Below, piece by piece: positions 24,523 to 36,490 of a stretch of DNA of 64,000 nt. Every line of letters starts with the position of its first letter. Position 1 is the stretch's first letter. Below the pieces are notes generated by a model. The model was not told where the DNA came from, searched no databases, and was given only the letters and a program-made list of their open reading frames with translations. Source of the DNA: Dallia pectoralis (taxonomy: Eukaryota; Chordata; Actinopteri; Esociformes; Umbridae); contig CM055758.1 in NCBI GenBank assembly GCA_029465975.1, positions 5,447,992 through 5,511,991 of the forward strand, in the 5' to 3' direction. The translations under genes and the position numbers were made by a program.

Positions 24523-25212
24523 TGTTATTAAAATTCTTATTATTTATTTTTTGTGATTTTATCTTGACCAGACAGTACCAACACTAATATGATTTACTGA
24601 CCTATATAGGCTTGATGTGTTGACCGACAAAAAAACACGACTTCACTTTGGTGACGGTAAAATTTCTTGTACACACATTACAGTTCCAACCTTGACAGAA
24701 GATAAACGCATACAACAGAACACACACCATCCTCCACACCTCTACCTAACCTATGTCCATCTCGTGCCCATGTCCTCACGCTCGACCTCCCCTATAAATG
24801 ACAAATAAAGGCGGTGGGCCAGATCGAAAGCTGGACCATTCCCCGGGCGAGACGGGGGTCGCGGTGTGGTCTGAAGACGGCGCTTTGGGGCTCTGTGACA
24901 GTCCAGAATTAAGACCATGAAAACGGAGCGGCATTGATCTGCCTCGCGGCTCACTTAGCTTGTCAATCACCTGCTGGCCCTCTCAGGCATGACTTTCAAC
25001 AGGCTTATCTGCTCATTCACTGTCTCCTGCCCTCCAACACCTTCCCAAACCCCCCTAGGTCCTGTCAGACACATCCACACGCGCCCCCCGCCTCCTCTTC
25101 CCACAGCCTCCCATTAATGACAGGCCCTGATGGTAGCAATTACAGACCTCTCTATCTGTCCTGCCCTCTCTCCCATTCTCTTTCTACGTGGTGCTCTGTT
25201 CTCCATCTCCCC
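24523..25212. other. Non-coding sequence, no gene seen
   Basis: Single-copy-looking DNA between two minisatellites. No exon is supported. Confidence 0.4.
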
Positions 25213-25990
25213 TGTAGTGGGGGCTGCCTCGATGTGGGGCTGACTCGTTGTGGGGCTGACTCATAGAGGGGCTGACTCATAGAGGGGCTGACTCGTAGAG
25301 GGGCTGACTCGTTGTGGGGCTGACTCGTTGTGGGGCTGACTCGTTGTGGGGCTGACTCGTTGTAGGGCTGACTCGTTGTAGGGCTGACTCGTTGTGGGGC
25401 TGAATTGTAGAGGGGCTGACTCGTAGAGGGGCTGACTCGTTGTAGGGCTGACTCGTAGTGGGGCTGACTCGTAGTGGGGCTGACTCGTCGTGGGGCTGAC
25501 TCGTAGAGGGGCTGACTCGTTGTGGGGCTGACTCGTTGTGGGGCTGACTCGTTGTAGGGCTGACTCGTTGTGGGGCTGACTCTTAGTGGGGCTGACTCGA
25601 TGTAGGGCTGACTCGTCGTGGGGCTGACTCGTTGTGGGGCTGACTCTTAGTGGGGCTGACTCGATGTAGGGCTGACTCGATGTAGGGCTGACTCGTCGTG
25701 GGGCTGACTCGTCGTGGGGCTGACTCGTCGTGGGGCTGACTCGATGTAGGGCTGACTCGTCGTGGGGCTGACTCGTAGAGGGGCTGACTCGTAGAGGGGC
25801 TGATTCGTTGTAGGGCTGACTCGTTGTGGGGCTGACTCAATGTAGGGCTGACTCGTCGTGGGGCTGACTCGTCGTGGGGCTGACTCGTAGAGGGGCTGAA
25901 TCGTTGTGGGGCTGACTCGTTGTGGGGCTGACTCGTTGTGGGGCTGCCTCGATGTAGGGCTGCCTCGTCGTGGGGCTGACTCGTAGAGGG
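25213..25990. repeat. Minisatellite, 16-bp unit
   Basis: The unit is GGGGCTGACTCGTTGT with variants (cgtagag, cgtcgtg, cgatgta), about 48 copies. Reverse-strand open frames with a QPxxESAxxRVSP pattern come from the repeat. Confidence 0.97.
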
Positions 25991-27140
25991 ATCAGTTTCC
26001 TGGTGCCTCTGTCATCTTTCCAATCTCTCTACAGTCGTCAGGCCCTCTTCACTTTCTCAGCCTGTCCTTACTTGGAATTACTTTAATTCTCTACCTTCCA
26101 TCTACTCTTCCGCTGCTCATTTTAGTCATCGCATTCATGCCTCGTCCTTGGAGACACTCTCGGGGTAATAATCCCCCACTCATATGCCATCGTCCATCAC
26201 ACTCATACTCCCATACTAATCTTTGGGTTAACACCCAACCCCCCGCGACTCTACTTTGATGAGTGTGACATTTCTCCATCTTCCCCGTGTTGTGGAGTGA
26301 TTACTGCAGCTCACGGTGCAGCTCACGGTGCAGCTCACGGTGTAGACCGGCCCCTATGACGGATTTAGCCCTGCCCCTACCCGGCTAGTCTTCATTGTCG
26401 TCTTAAGACGTGTTCTGGGAAATATGTCAGTGATGTCATACTGCAGCTGGAGCCACTGAAGAAACAGAAAGCCTCAACAATCGCTACAAAACGCTGCTTT
26501 AGATATGTGGCTAGATATTATTACACAAGACAAACCTTGTCCGTTTTCCCAATTATCTGGACAAAGCAGTCGGTCAAACTAATTAAAATGCCCTACAATA
26601 TGTTTGTTAACTAACGATTCTTGACAGAAGTGGCAATCGAAAGGCCCATCACGGTTTTCCGAGGAGCGCTGATGAGCGGCAGTTATAGCTAAGGGAGACT
26701 TTATGGACCGCTTAACTGACAGGCGTGCCAGGAGCGTTGCGTCACTCGCCGATCAGGACCAATCAAAGCGTTCCGGCTCCGGGGCTAATGGATTTTGATT
26801 GGCTCCTAATCTGAGAGTCACCGGTCGCACCGGGCGGGTCAACCAATTAGGCGGTTTGCAGGGTCGTCGCTCAAGCATCACTGTTATAATGGCGAAGCCG
26901 ACCGTTCAGCCTGACAGAAATTGTACGCTTCAGAATTGACGCCCGGCCCCTCTAAATTACATCTCGGCCTGATTCCATTTATACTCGAGCAAATAAAGTG
27001 AAATGTCATTAACTTTGTAGGAATTCAAGAATTTTCAATTCCGCCTTAGGTTATCTTGTTGGTGTCAATCCAGGTAAAATGATTCCCAGTTCCTGTCCAG
27101 ACTTTTCCTAGACGACCTAACATCCAGACTGTTCCTAGAT
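25991..27140. other. Non-coding sequence, no gene seen
   Basis: Contains a small 12-bp triplication (CAGCTCACGGTG, about 26306-26342). The 26640-26960 part is GC-rich and unique, with CCAAT-type motifs, but no transcript can be inferred. Confidence 0.4.
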
Positions 27141-27143
27141 TAC

Positions 27144-27782
27144 CCAGTCTATTGCCTACTGTGGCATAATAATGACCATAAGATATGCCAGTCTATTGCA
27201 TACTGTGACATAATAATGACCATAAGACATACCAGTCTATTGCCTACTGTGGCATAATAATGACCATAAGACATACCAGTCTATTGCCTACTGTGACATA
27301 ATAATGACCATAAGACATACCAGTCTATTGCCTACTGTGACATAATAATGACCATAAGATATGCCAGTCTATTGCCTACTGTGGCATAATAATGACCATA
27401 AGACATACCAGTCTATTGCCTACTGTGGCATAATAATGACCATAAGATATGCCAGTCTATTGCCTACTGTGGCATAATAATGACCATAAGATATGCCAGT
27501 CTATTGCCTACTGTGACATAATAATGACCATAAGATATGCCAGTCTATTGCATACTGTGACATAATAATGACCATAAGACATACCAGTCTATTGCCTACT
27601 GTGGCATAATAATGACCATAAGATATGCCAGTCTATTGCCTACTGTGGCATAATAATGACCATAAGATATGCCAGTCTATTGCCTACTGTGGCATAATAA
27701 TGACCATAAGATATGCCAGTCTATTGCCTACTGTGGCATAATAATGACCATAAGATATGCCAGTCTATTGCCTACTGTGGCA
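27144..27782. repeat. Minisatellite, 44-bp unit
   Basis: The unit begins CCAGTCTATTGCCTACTGTG and continues gcataataatgaccataagatatg. The period is 44 bp, about 14.5 copies, with alternation of tgg/tga and gatatgc/gacatac variants. Confidence 0.97.
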
Positions 27783-28164
27783 ACTCACAAACAAAAACAA
27801 AGACAGGCAAAGGCAATGTTCATTTAACAAACCAAATAGCTTGCAGTTTTGTTTGATGTAATGGGAAGTGATTTTCCAGTACCAATTTTAAATGATTACT
27901 CAAGAATAGAGTGTTGGAGACATGGCTGATGAAAATTTGGCCTGTCTAGATTGGATCCAAAATGACTTGGGGATGCTGTTGTTTTTTACATGTTAATGTC
28001 CCGACTCTACTATGTGATCAGTTGAATGCCACTTTGATGAGCAAAAGTACCAACTTATCTGTTCATTATTTCAAACGTTTGGCCCTCTGTGAAGATGAAA
28101 ATAAACAGCATAATTAAAGCTACACATCAACTGAAAGCATCTGAGCCCATAAACTCTGAACTCA

Positions 28165-29240
28165 GAAAGGATGATTACTAGTAGCCCATACACTGTAGAG
28201 TAGACTCAGAAAGGATGATTACTAGTAGCCCATACACTGTAGACTCAGAAAGGATGATTACAAGTAGCCCATACACTGTAGACTCAGAAAGGATGATTAC
28301 TAGTAGCCCATACACTGTAGACTCAGAAAGGATGATTACTAGTAGCCCATACACTGTAGAGTAGACTCAGAAAGGATGATTACTAGTAGCCCATACACTG
28401 TAGAGTAGACTCAGAAAGGATGATTACTAGTAGCCCATACACTGTAGACTCAGAAAGGATGATTACTAGTAGCCCATACACTGTAGACTCAGAAAGGATG
28501 ATTACTAGTAGCCCATACACTGTAGACTCAGAAAGGATGATTACTAGTAGCCCATACACTGTAGACTCAGAAAGGATGATTACTAGTAGCCCATACACTG
28601 TAGAGTAGACTCAGAAAGGATGATTACTAGTAGCCCATTCACTGTAGAGTAGACTCAGAAAGGATGATTACTAGTAGCCCATACACTGTAGACTCAGAAA
28701 GGATGATTACTAGTAGCCCATACACTGTAGACTCAGAAAGGATGATTACTAGTAGCCCATACACTGTAGAGTAGACTCAGAAAGGTTGATTACTAGTAGC
28801 TAATACACTGTAGACTCAGAAAGGATGATTACTAGTAGCCAATACACAGTGATGATTACTAGTAGCCCATACACTGTAGACTCAGAAAGGATGATTACTA
28901 GTAGCCCATACACTGTAGACTCAGAAAGGATGATTACTAGTAGCCTATACACTGTAGACTCAGAAAGGATGATTACTAGTAGCCAATACACAGTGATGAT
29001 TACTAGTAGCCCATACACTGTAGAGTAGACTCAGAAAGGTTGATTACTAGTAGCCCATACACTGTAGACTCAGAAAGGATGATTACTAGTAGCCCATACA
29101 CTGTAGACTCAGAAAGGATGATCACTAGTAGCCCATACACAGTGATGATCACTAGTAGCCCATACACAGTGATGATCACTAGTGGCCCATACACAGTGAT
29201 GATCACTAGTAGCCCTTACACAACAATGATCACTAGCAAT
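28165..29240. repeat. Minisatellite, 39-bp unit with 44-bp and short variants
   Basis: The unit begins GTAGACTCAGAAAGGATGAT and continues tactagtagcccatacact. A 5-bp insertion (gtaga doubled) gives 44-bp forms. Truncated forms lacking the gactcagaaag part dominate at the right end (29120-29235). About 28 copies. Confidence 0.97.
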
Positions 29241-29504
29241 ACCAAAAATATGCATAAGCATTTCAGCTGCTAAATGCTGTGGTTGTAAACCTGAATATAA
29301 AATACACTTGCAATTCGAGTCGAATGTATGCACATTTTAATAGAATCCCTGTGGGCAATACAACTTCAAGACTAAACAAAACATCAAGGCACAATGGTCA
29401 ACAAAACATAAAACTAAATACAAGGCACATCTCAAGAACAAAACACAGCAGGAATAATACTGTACATGAACTCACATGGGGTATAAGTAGTAGTTACTAG
29501 TAGT

Positions 29505-29925
29505 CTTACTGCCCTGGCACTGCCTCTCTTAATACCCTGTTACTGGCCTGGCACTGCCTCTCTTACTGCCCTGTTATTGTCCCGGCACTGCCTCTCTTAA
29601 TGCCCTGTTACTGGCCTGGCACTGCCTCTCTTACTGCCCTGTTACTGGCCTGGCACTGCCTCTCTTACTGCCCTGTTATTGTCCCGGCACTGCCTCTCTT
29701 AATGCCCTGTTACTGGCCTGGCACTGCCTCTCTTACTGCCCTGTTATTGTCCAGGCACTGCCTCTCTTAATGCCCTGTTACTGCCCTGGCACTGCCTCTT
29801 TCAATTCCGTTACTGCCCTGGCACTGCCTCTCTCAATTCCGTTACTGCCCCGCACTGCCTCTCTCAATGCCCTGGCACTGCCTCTCTTAATGCCCTGTTA
29901 CTGCCCTGGCACTGCCTATAGTGTA
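29505..29925. repeat. Minisatellite, 34-bp unit
   Basis: The unit begins CCTGGCACTGCCTCTCTTAC and continues tgccctgttactgg. About 12 copies, with shortened units near the right end. Confidence 0.95.
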
Positions 29926-29929
29926 GCAA

Positions 29930-30968
29930 ATAGCCCTAGAACAACACGGTTCATATACAACACACAGCAAACGTGTGTGTAAACTCTAAATGCACCTCAC
30001 GACCTGTACCGTTCTCTACATTCTCTGCACTTGTTCAAGGAAGTTCACAGATGTTTGAGTCAGACATCTGACTAGTACAACTGTTCACACAACCCCCTCT
30101 GAGGAGCAACAGATTTGCATACAGTATGTTATCTACCCGTCTAAAGTAAGGTTATACAAAGAAAAATAATTACTGTTCAGGGCAAAACTATAATGATTTC
30201 AATGTGAAAACTATCTTTTACAAAGTCTGCGGTGTAAGCAGTTGTCATCATATTATAGAGGGGGGGTGCTTCTCAGGGTATAATCTGGTGAATCAATAAC
30301 AATAGAATATAGCAGGTGAATACCTAGTAGATTAATCTTTGCACTCTTTTTTAGAGGGGAGGCAGAAACATGAGCATGAAGCCCTACGGGATCATGGGAA
30401 ACAACTCCTGTGAGTAAAAACGTAATATCCACTGTCATTGGGACGTGACTGTGTTAAAACATGGTAAACGGGAATGTCACGCCGGAAAAGGTGTGTATGT
30501 GTTCACTCCATAGCGTTGCATAATCACATGACCACAACGTTCCTGAGTGCCTGGCTGGACTGTCAACTCCTCCGCAAACTGGTTGGCAACTACTGTCTGT
30601 ATTACAGAGGCACCACGATGCTCAATTCCCTGCTACCATCATTAGCTGGACCGAAGGTTGAAGATCCAAACATATTTCCTGGGACGTGCGTCTTGCCTCG
30701 CCGTTACGTCTCCTGCACACTACGCCGATACGCGATCGCCCGGGGGAGAGTGCAAACCCTGGCATGCGCGACGATCCGAAGCATCCGTGCTGATCAAAAC
30801 CTGACCACCGCGTGCAACAGTGAGCTAATCTACGCTGCCCCCTGCTGGAGTTCAAGCCACATAACTTCTGCCTCATAACTTCTGCCTTGAGGACAGCGCT
30901 GCCTCCAGAACACTTCTCAGAATGAGGAGCTCCAGAATCAATTTTAATGCTCTTATCTGACTCCGACT

Positions 30969-31007
<39 letters not shown>

Positions 31008-31565
31008 TTTCTGGAATGTAAGTCGAGTAAATGTACATTTGATAGCTAATTACGGAGACATGCGTGTGGCGAATAGCAATGAATTCAGATTGAAGACTGT
31101 TTTGGTCCCACTTCCCTCAATGAGCCCAACGACTTCGCAAGGTCCTCATTGCCAATAACGGAAGTGTCCGTGGTAATGTGAAACTTGTCATGTCTATCTC
31201 GATCCGTCAAGTCCTCTTCATGTACCCAACTCCGTTAGAAGGTGAATATAATACTGCCACGGACATTAGAAGTGGCATTTTATCAGCGTTACCGCGATAC
31301 CGTAATGTAATGGGCGTGACTGGATCCATTTCCGACACTCACCACTTTCTTGTCTGGCTGATGGGGTCCAGATGAATGCCATTGCTCACCGGGATGAACC
31401 CATTAAGCTAGGGCTTGCTGACTAGGTCACCTTCGTGTGCAGGGCAAATAACACAGTTGCGTCATAAACAATTGCTACTTTACCCATAGTGCACTGCTGC
31501 ATTGACCAGTGTCCTGTGAGCACTGGTCTGAGGTAGGGCACTGTGAAGGGTGGGAGGGGAGGGAG
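29930..31565. other. Non-coding sequence, no gene seen
   Basis: Includes a (GA)n microsatellite at about 30970-31005. No exon or RNA gene is supported. Confidence 0.4.
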
Positions 31566-32065
31566 NNNNNNNNNNNNNNNNNNNNNNNNNNNNNNNNNNN
31601 NNNNNNNNNNNNNNNNNNNNNNNNNNNNNNNNNNNNNNNNNNNNNNNNNNNNNNNNNNNNNNNNNNNNNNNNNNNNNNNNNNNNNNNNNNNNNNNNNNNN
31701 NNNNNNNNNNNNNNNNNNNNNNNNNNNNNNNNNNNNNNNNNNNNNNNNNNNNNNNNNNNNNNNNNNNNNNNNNNNNNNNNNNNNNNNNNNNNNNNNNNNN
31801 NNNNNNNNNNNNNNNNNNNNNNNNNNNNNNNNNNNNNNNNNNNNNNNNNNNNNNNNNNNNNNNNNNNNNNNNNNNNNNNNNNNNNNNNNNNNNNNNNNNN
31901 NNNNNNNNNNNNNNNNNNNNNNNNNNNNNNNNNNNNNNNNNNNNNNNNNNNNNNNNNNNNNNNNNNNNNNNNNNNNNNNNNNNNNNNNNNNNNNNNNNNN
32001 NNNNNNNNNNNNNNNNNNNNNNNNNNNNNNNNNNNNNNNNNNNNNNNNNNNNNNNNNNNNNNNNN
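31566..32065. other. Assembly gap of 500 N
   Basis: Exactly 500 N, a conventional scaffold-gap size, so true length is unknown. The right flank is a 12-bp tandem repeat, which probably caused the break. Open frames running through the gap are meaningless. Confidence 0.99.
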
Positions 32066-32245
32066 AAGATGTGCTAAGAGATGTGTTATGGGATGTGCAA
32101 AGAGATGTGTTATGGGATGTGTTAAAAGATGTGACAATGGATGTGCAAAGAGATGCATTAAGGAATGTGTTAAAGGATGTGCTATGGCATGTGTTATGAG
32201 AGGCATTAAGGAAAGAGATAAGCAATGTGTTGAGGAATATGCTAG
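32066..32245. repeat. Degenerate 12-bp tandem repeat at the gap edge
   Basis: The unit is about GATGTGTTATGG (gatgtgcaaaga, gatgtgttaaaa, aatgtgttaaag and so on), around 15 copies. It probably continues into the unsequenced gap. Confidence 0.88.
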
Positions 32246-32249
32246 GTAA

Positions 32250-35076
32250 TGCATCTGGCTTCTGTTACCAACACAGTATAAAGGCATTTGCACAGTTGTC
32301 TAAGTAAGATGGGGACTTAAAGCTTAATTAGAGTCCGGTGTGTTTGGCCAAGACTCCAGACACAACGAGGATACAACCCCTGTCGTGTATTGTCATATCT
32401 CAGAGCGAGGCAAAACTTGTCTGATCCGTTAGATGTACCAAGCTACAGAGCAGAATGTGCTGTACATGTGTGTGTTAAGACAGTAGAACAATAAACAAGT
32501 CATTATGCATCAAACCTGGTGTCATTTTGTCAGACAGACCAGGGATATCAGCCAATCAGCATCCAAGATTTGAGCCAACTGTTTGTAACATCCTCATACA
32601 CTGAGTGGTATGAAAGCTGTGCTATATGAGATTATGCAAAACGGTTATGATATCACATACATTTTTACAGTTCAAATTGCGTTGGTACTTGGCTTACATT
32701 AGCAATTCGGCACATCATTGGTTTGTGAGATATGGACAGTATGCTAAGTGGTAAGGGCTGTACATATAGGCACTGCACTCTATGTCTTGTCGTGTCTAAC
32801 AGGAGCTTTTAGCCCTGCTATAATGGCCATGTATAACAACCCCTCAGATGTCATATTGATATCACAACATTACAAAAACAACCAGAGGAGCTGTTCATAA
32901 GTGTATATGTCTTTCAGACTAATGTACTATGATGTCCCTATGATGAATGAGAGATGAACTAATCTCATCTGACATTGATAAGGTATGTTTTCCTTAAGAA
33001 ATAGTGGCTGTAATGTATTGTTCAAAAGTCACCAAAAATATATCTATTGCAGATTCGCCCATTAATGGGGACTTTCAAAGTTCTCAGGACTACAAAAACA
33101 AAGGCATATCCCATGGCGGATATTTACTCTACACAGAGAATAGTAAAGAACTACTATAGTGAACACAACCCAGGTCAAATACAAATTAATCCATTGATTT
33201 CCCTAACGGGATCTCACCGTATATCGCCTGTCGTCGGGTTCTCGTCCACGCGCGGTATTCCAGTCACACGAGAACATCTCACCAGTGTTCCTACCAACTC
33301 CTAAACAACCTCCAGCCTATCTTCTGCTATTGCCTGCCGTTCCCACGTTTATTTGTGGCATTAACATCTCGGTTAATCCCTTAAGGAGCATGCAATGCAA
33401 TAATAGTCAATTTGGTGAAAGGTCCGGATGAAATAATGCGTGAAATAGATGGGCGGGGCTATTGGTTTAACGTTGGGATCATGGGACGGTTGACTACTAT
33501 TATGAGGTTATGATGAGGCGCCCTGTCAAACACGTTTAGTTCTACAATTGGATTGCAAGATGGATATAGATCATGATAAACAAGAGTGAATTTGATTGAC
33601 CAGAATAAACGATCACTCTTTATGTTAAACAAATCGCGTGTGCCACAGTGCACTCTTTGGTTTATAAAATTATTTTGAAAAATAAAAATAAAAAAATAAC
33701 ATAATTTGGCTACTGCATCTTCTGTATGCCATTATAGACATACAGGGCACATTTTATATAACACAGAGATGTACCTCTCGTTAATTATCCAACTCGATTT
33801 GTCGCAATGCTCTTATTTTTCATGACAGTTATTAGGCCTAATGTATTTTTATGTATACATGTATTAAGTCATCAAGTCAATACCTCCTGCCTGCCTGCCA
33901 GCTTGCATGCGCACACATCTACAGTCTACGGCTTTACTTGGGGATTATTCCGCCTGTCATATATATAAGGACGCTGGTTCTTGTTGCTCTGGCGCCCTCG
34001 TGTGGCCATTACCAGACACAATCGCATAGATGAGAGCAACTGGTATCAACAATGAGATCAGGTATATTTCAAGAAGTATGTAACTACACTCTCCCAAGAT
34101 CTATATGTGTCTCTCTTGACTAGTTATTCAACGGTCTGCACATTATATACATATTTTTTAATTGTTTCTGCATTGGGATGTTTACTGATTAATTATAACC
34201 TCACAGGAAATAAAACTATAAACATGGCAAGTCTAGACTAAAAATAATTTGACTTCAACAAATATCCCATATTGTGTCAGTAAACATCATGGACGACAAT
34301 CTAAAGCCAACGCTGTTTTTACTGTTCAGCCTGTCGATTTTGCAAGTAACTTTCCTTAAGTAGTTGTTTCCATATTTGCATATGCATTAAATTCATGTCA
34401 TTCTAGTTCATATTTATGTATAGGGCTTACCTGAGCTTTTCTTCGAGTCAGGTGACTAGTATATCCAAATATACATCCATCTGGGAAGCCATCCGTGTCT
34501 ATATGAAACCCACCCAGTTCTTCATAAATGGGCACCTTTTCCACCTCGGAGGTCGCATCCGAATTCTGGAAAGCCATGGAAAGTACCTTAATAACACCGT
34601 GTCAAACCGACAAAAACCAAGTATCATTTCATATTTCCAATCGTATATTGTCGCTAAAAAGTCCCATCTTCCATGACTGAATTATTCCATGACAGAATGA
34701 TTAGTGACGGCAGTGTCTTTTGGAGGTCCACGGGCAACAGAACTAGATAAATCCATGTGTAGGTCTGGAGTCCGTATCATTGTCCCAAATGAAAGCATTG
34801 GAACGCTCAGTGTGAGGAACACCTCCTGGTATCCGCCCCATATGCTGGTCATCCACTCACCACTAAAGTGTCTTCAAACAACTGTCAATGCGCGTGCATT
34901 GAGCCTCGCATTCTCTTCTTTGTTCACCATCGGTCTACCTGGTTAAAAATAAATACATTGTTCATTGACATATTCTTCTGTGTCCTCTCTGGCTCTCTCA
35001 CTCTCACCCAAATATATATGTATAGATATAGGATTGAAAAATATAGGATATATACAAACTTCTTTGTATTTACCTT
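32250..35076. other. Non-coding sequence, no gene seen
   Basis: AT-rich DNA with no supported exon, RNA gene or tandem array. Confidence 0.4.
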
Positions 35077-36490
35077 GATAAGCCAAAGCATTATGACCAC
35101 TCAAAGAGGGAGGTGCGAATAAAGTTGATCATCTCCTAACACATGGCAAATTTCAAGGTTCATGGTAGATTAAATTGTAAGTGAACAATTGGTTTTCGAT
35201 GCCGGAGAAATGGGCAGGAGTACAGACCTGAGCGACTTTGACAAGGGCCAATTTTTATATGGTCGGATGACTTGGTTAGTGCATCTCTGAAACCACAATT
35301 ATTTGTAGGTAAAATCATTTGAAAGTTTCTTCAGAACGGCTCTATAAACAATTAATAAAAAGAGTCTTGTCCTTCTAATGCCAACAGCACTAAATAAAAG
35401 ACAGCGGTGTGTGTCTAAAAGCTTGCCGCAGTAATAAAACGTTGAAATGAAATATAGAGTGTGAACATTTATATACAGAAGCTGAAGCATGCCTGGATAT
35501 TTCATCACCATAGTCATGTACATAGATAATCCGAAACAGTAGTCCAAGGAGACACAAACATGGAACATGTCACCAAAAATTGTAAGGGCACGGCTACAAA
35601 AGCAATGTGTCACAACTAGGGGTGTCACAACACACATGGCTCACGGGACCATACACGATATTGGGTTCACGAGATCGAGAGGAGATTACATTTGATCACT
35701 GTTTTTAAGAAAATGTCCATGGCGAAATGTCTCCCCTGTCTCATCTGTCATCTTCAACCGCTCGCCCGGGGTCGGGTCGCTGGGGCAGCAGCTCAAGCAG
35801 GGGACCCCAAACTTTCCTTTCCCTAGGCCACATTAACCAGCTCTGACTGGGGGATCCATAGGCATAATCTCTGCATCTAGGCCTGGGTTTTCCCCGAGGC
35901 CACACCTCCCAGCTGCTAGGGAGGCACCCAGGGGCATCCTAACCAGATGCCCAAACCACCTCAACTGGCTCCTTTCTACGAGACGACGCTATGACGAAAT
36001 GTATGAATGGAACATTTGTATTTTATTCGACTGAAAGTCACAAAATGCAAAACAATGCAGGTGCATACTATTTGAGTATGAATTATCATGCAGTAAAAGA
36101 CAGAACAATATGCAAACACTGTAAAAAGATTTGACGTATGGGGCAACGTATGGGGCTGTATGGGGCAACGTAGGCGCAGACCGGTCAAAGTGCCCATGAT
36201 ATTGCCTGATGGCAGTGGCCTCTTTCAGCGGGATTCCCCAGAACTCGACCCAATTGAGCATAAGTGGGATCTGCTGGACCAACAAGTCCATCCACATCGC
36301 AACCTGCAACTCACAGGACTTAATGGATCAGGTGCTAATGTATTGCTACCCGATACCACAGGACACCTTCAGGGTCTTTCAGAGTCCATTCCTCATAGAA
36401 TTAGCGCTGTTTTGGCAGCATGCGGATGACCAACAGCATATTACGCATCATATTTATGGTGGTCATAATATTTTGGCTCATCAGTGTATA
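35077..36490 (+). mobile_element. Tc1/mariner-like DNA transposon, degraded and interrupted
   Basis: The left end GATAAGCCAAAGCATTATG (about 35078) and the reverse complement of the right end, GATGAGCCAAAATATTATG (about 36475), are inverted repeats. The 5' part (GAGCGACTTTGACAAGGGCC near 35232) matches a very common fish Tc1-like family. The 3' part encodes SPELDPIEHKWDLLDQQV and ends HRISAVLAACG then a stop (36430), matching the transposase C-terminus around the usual LNPIEHLWD signature. The middle (about 35300-36130) is replaced by unrelated inserted sequence, so the transposase is dead. Confidence 0.78.
35740..35990. mobile_element. Non-LTR retrotransposon fragment inside the Tc1-like element
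   Basis: Phrases such as GGCACCCAGGGGCATCCTAA, ccagatgcccaaaccacctcaactggctcctttc and gggtcgctggggcagcagctcaagcag are recurrent in fish LINE elements (antisense). Ends are unclear and no open reading frame is kept. Confidence 0.5.

Noticed and set aside
16286..28000. Direct repeats of 35-44 bp that look like CRISPR arrays
   Set aside because: Units are contiguous with no unique spacers, no cas genes are present, and the DNA is vertebrate. These are minisatellites.
31422..32293. Open frames of up to 272 codons across 31.4-32.3 kb
   Set aside because: They run through 500 N characters, so no real sequence supports them.
35299..35637. Hydrophobic 112-codon minus-strand open frame resembling a receptor segment
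   Set aside because: No recognisable seven-helix motif, and it lies within sequence inserted into a dead transposon. Treated as chance.
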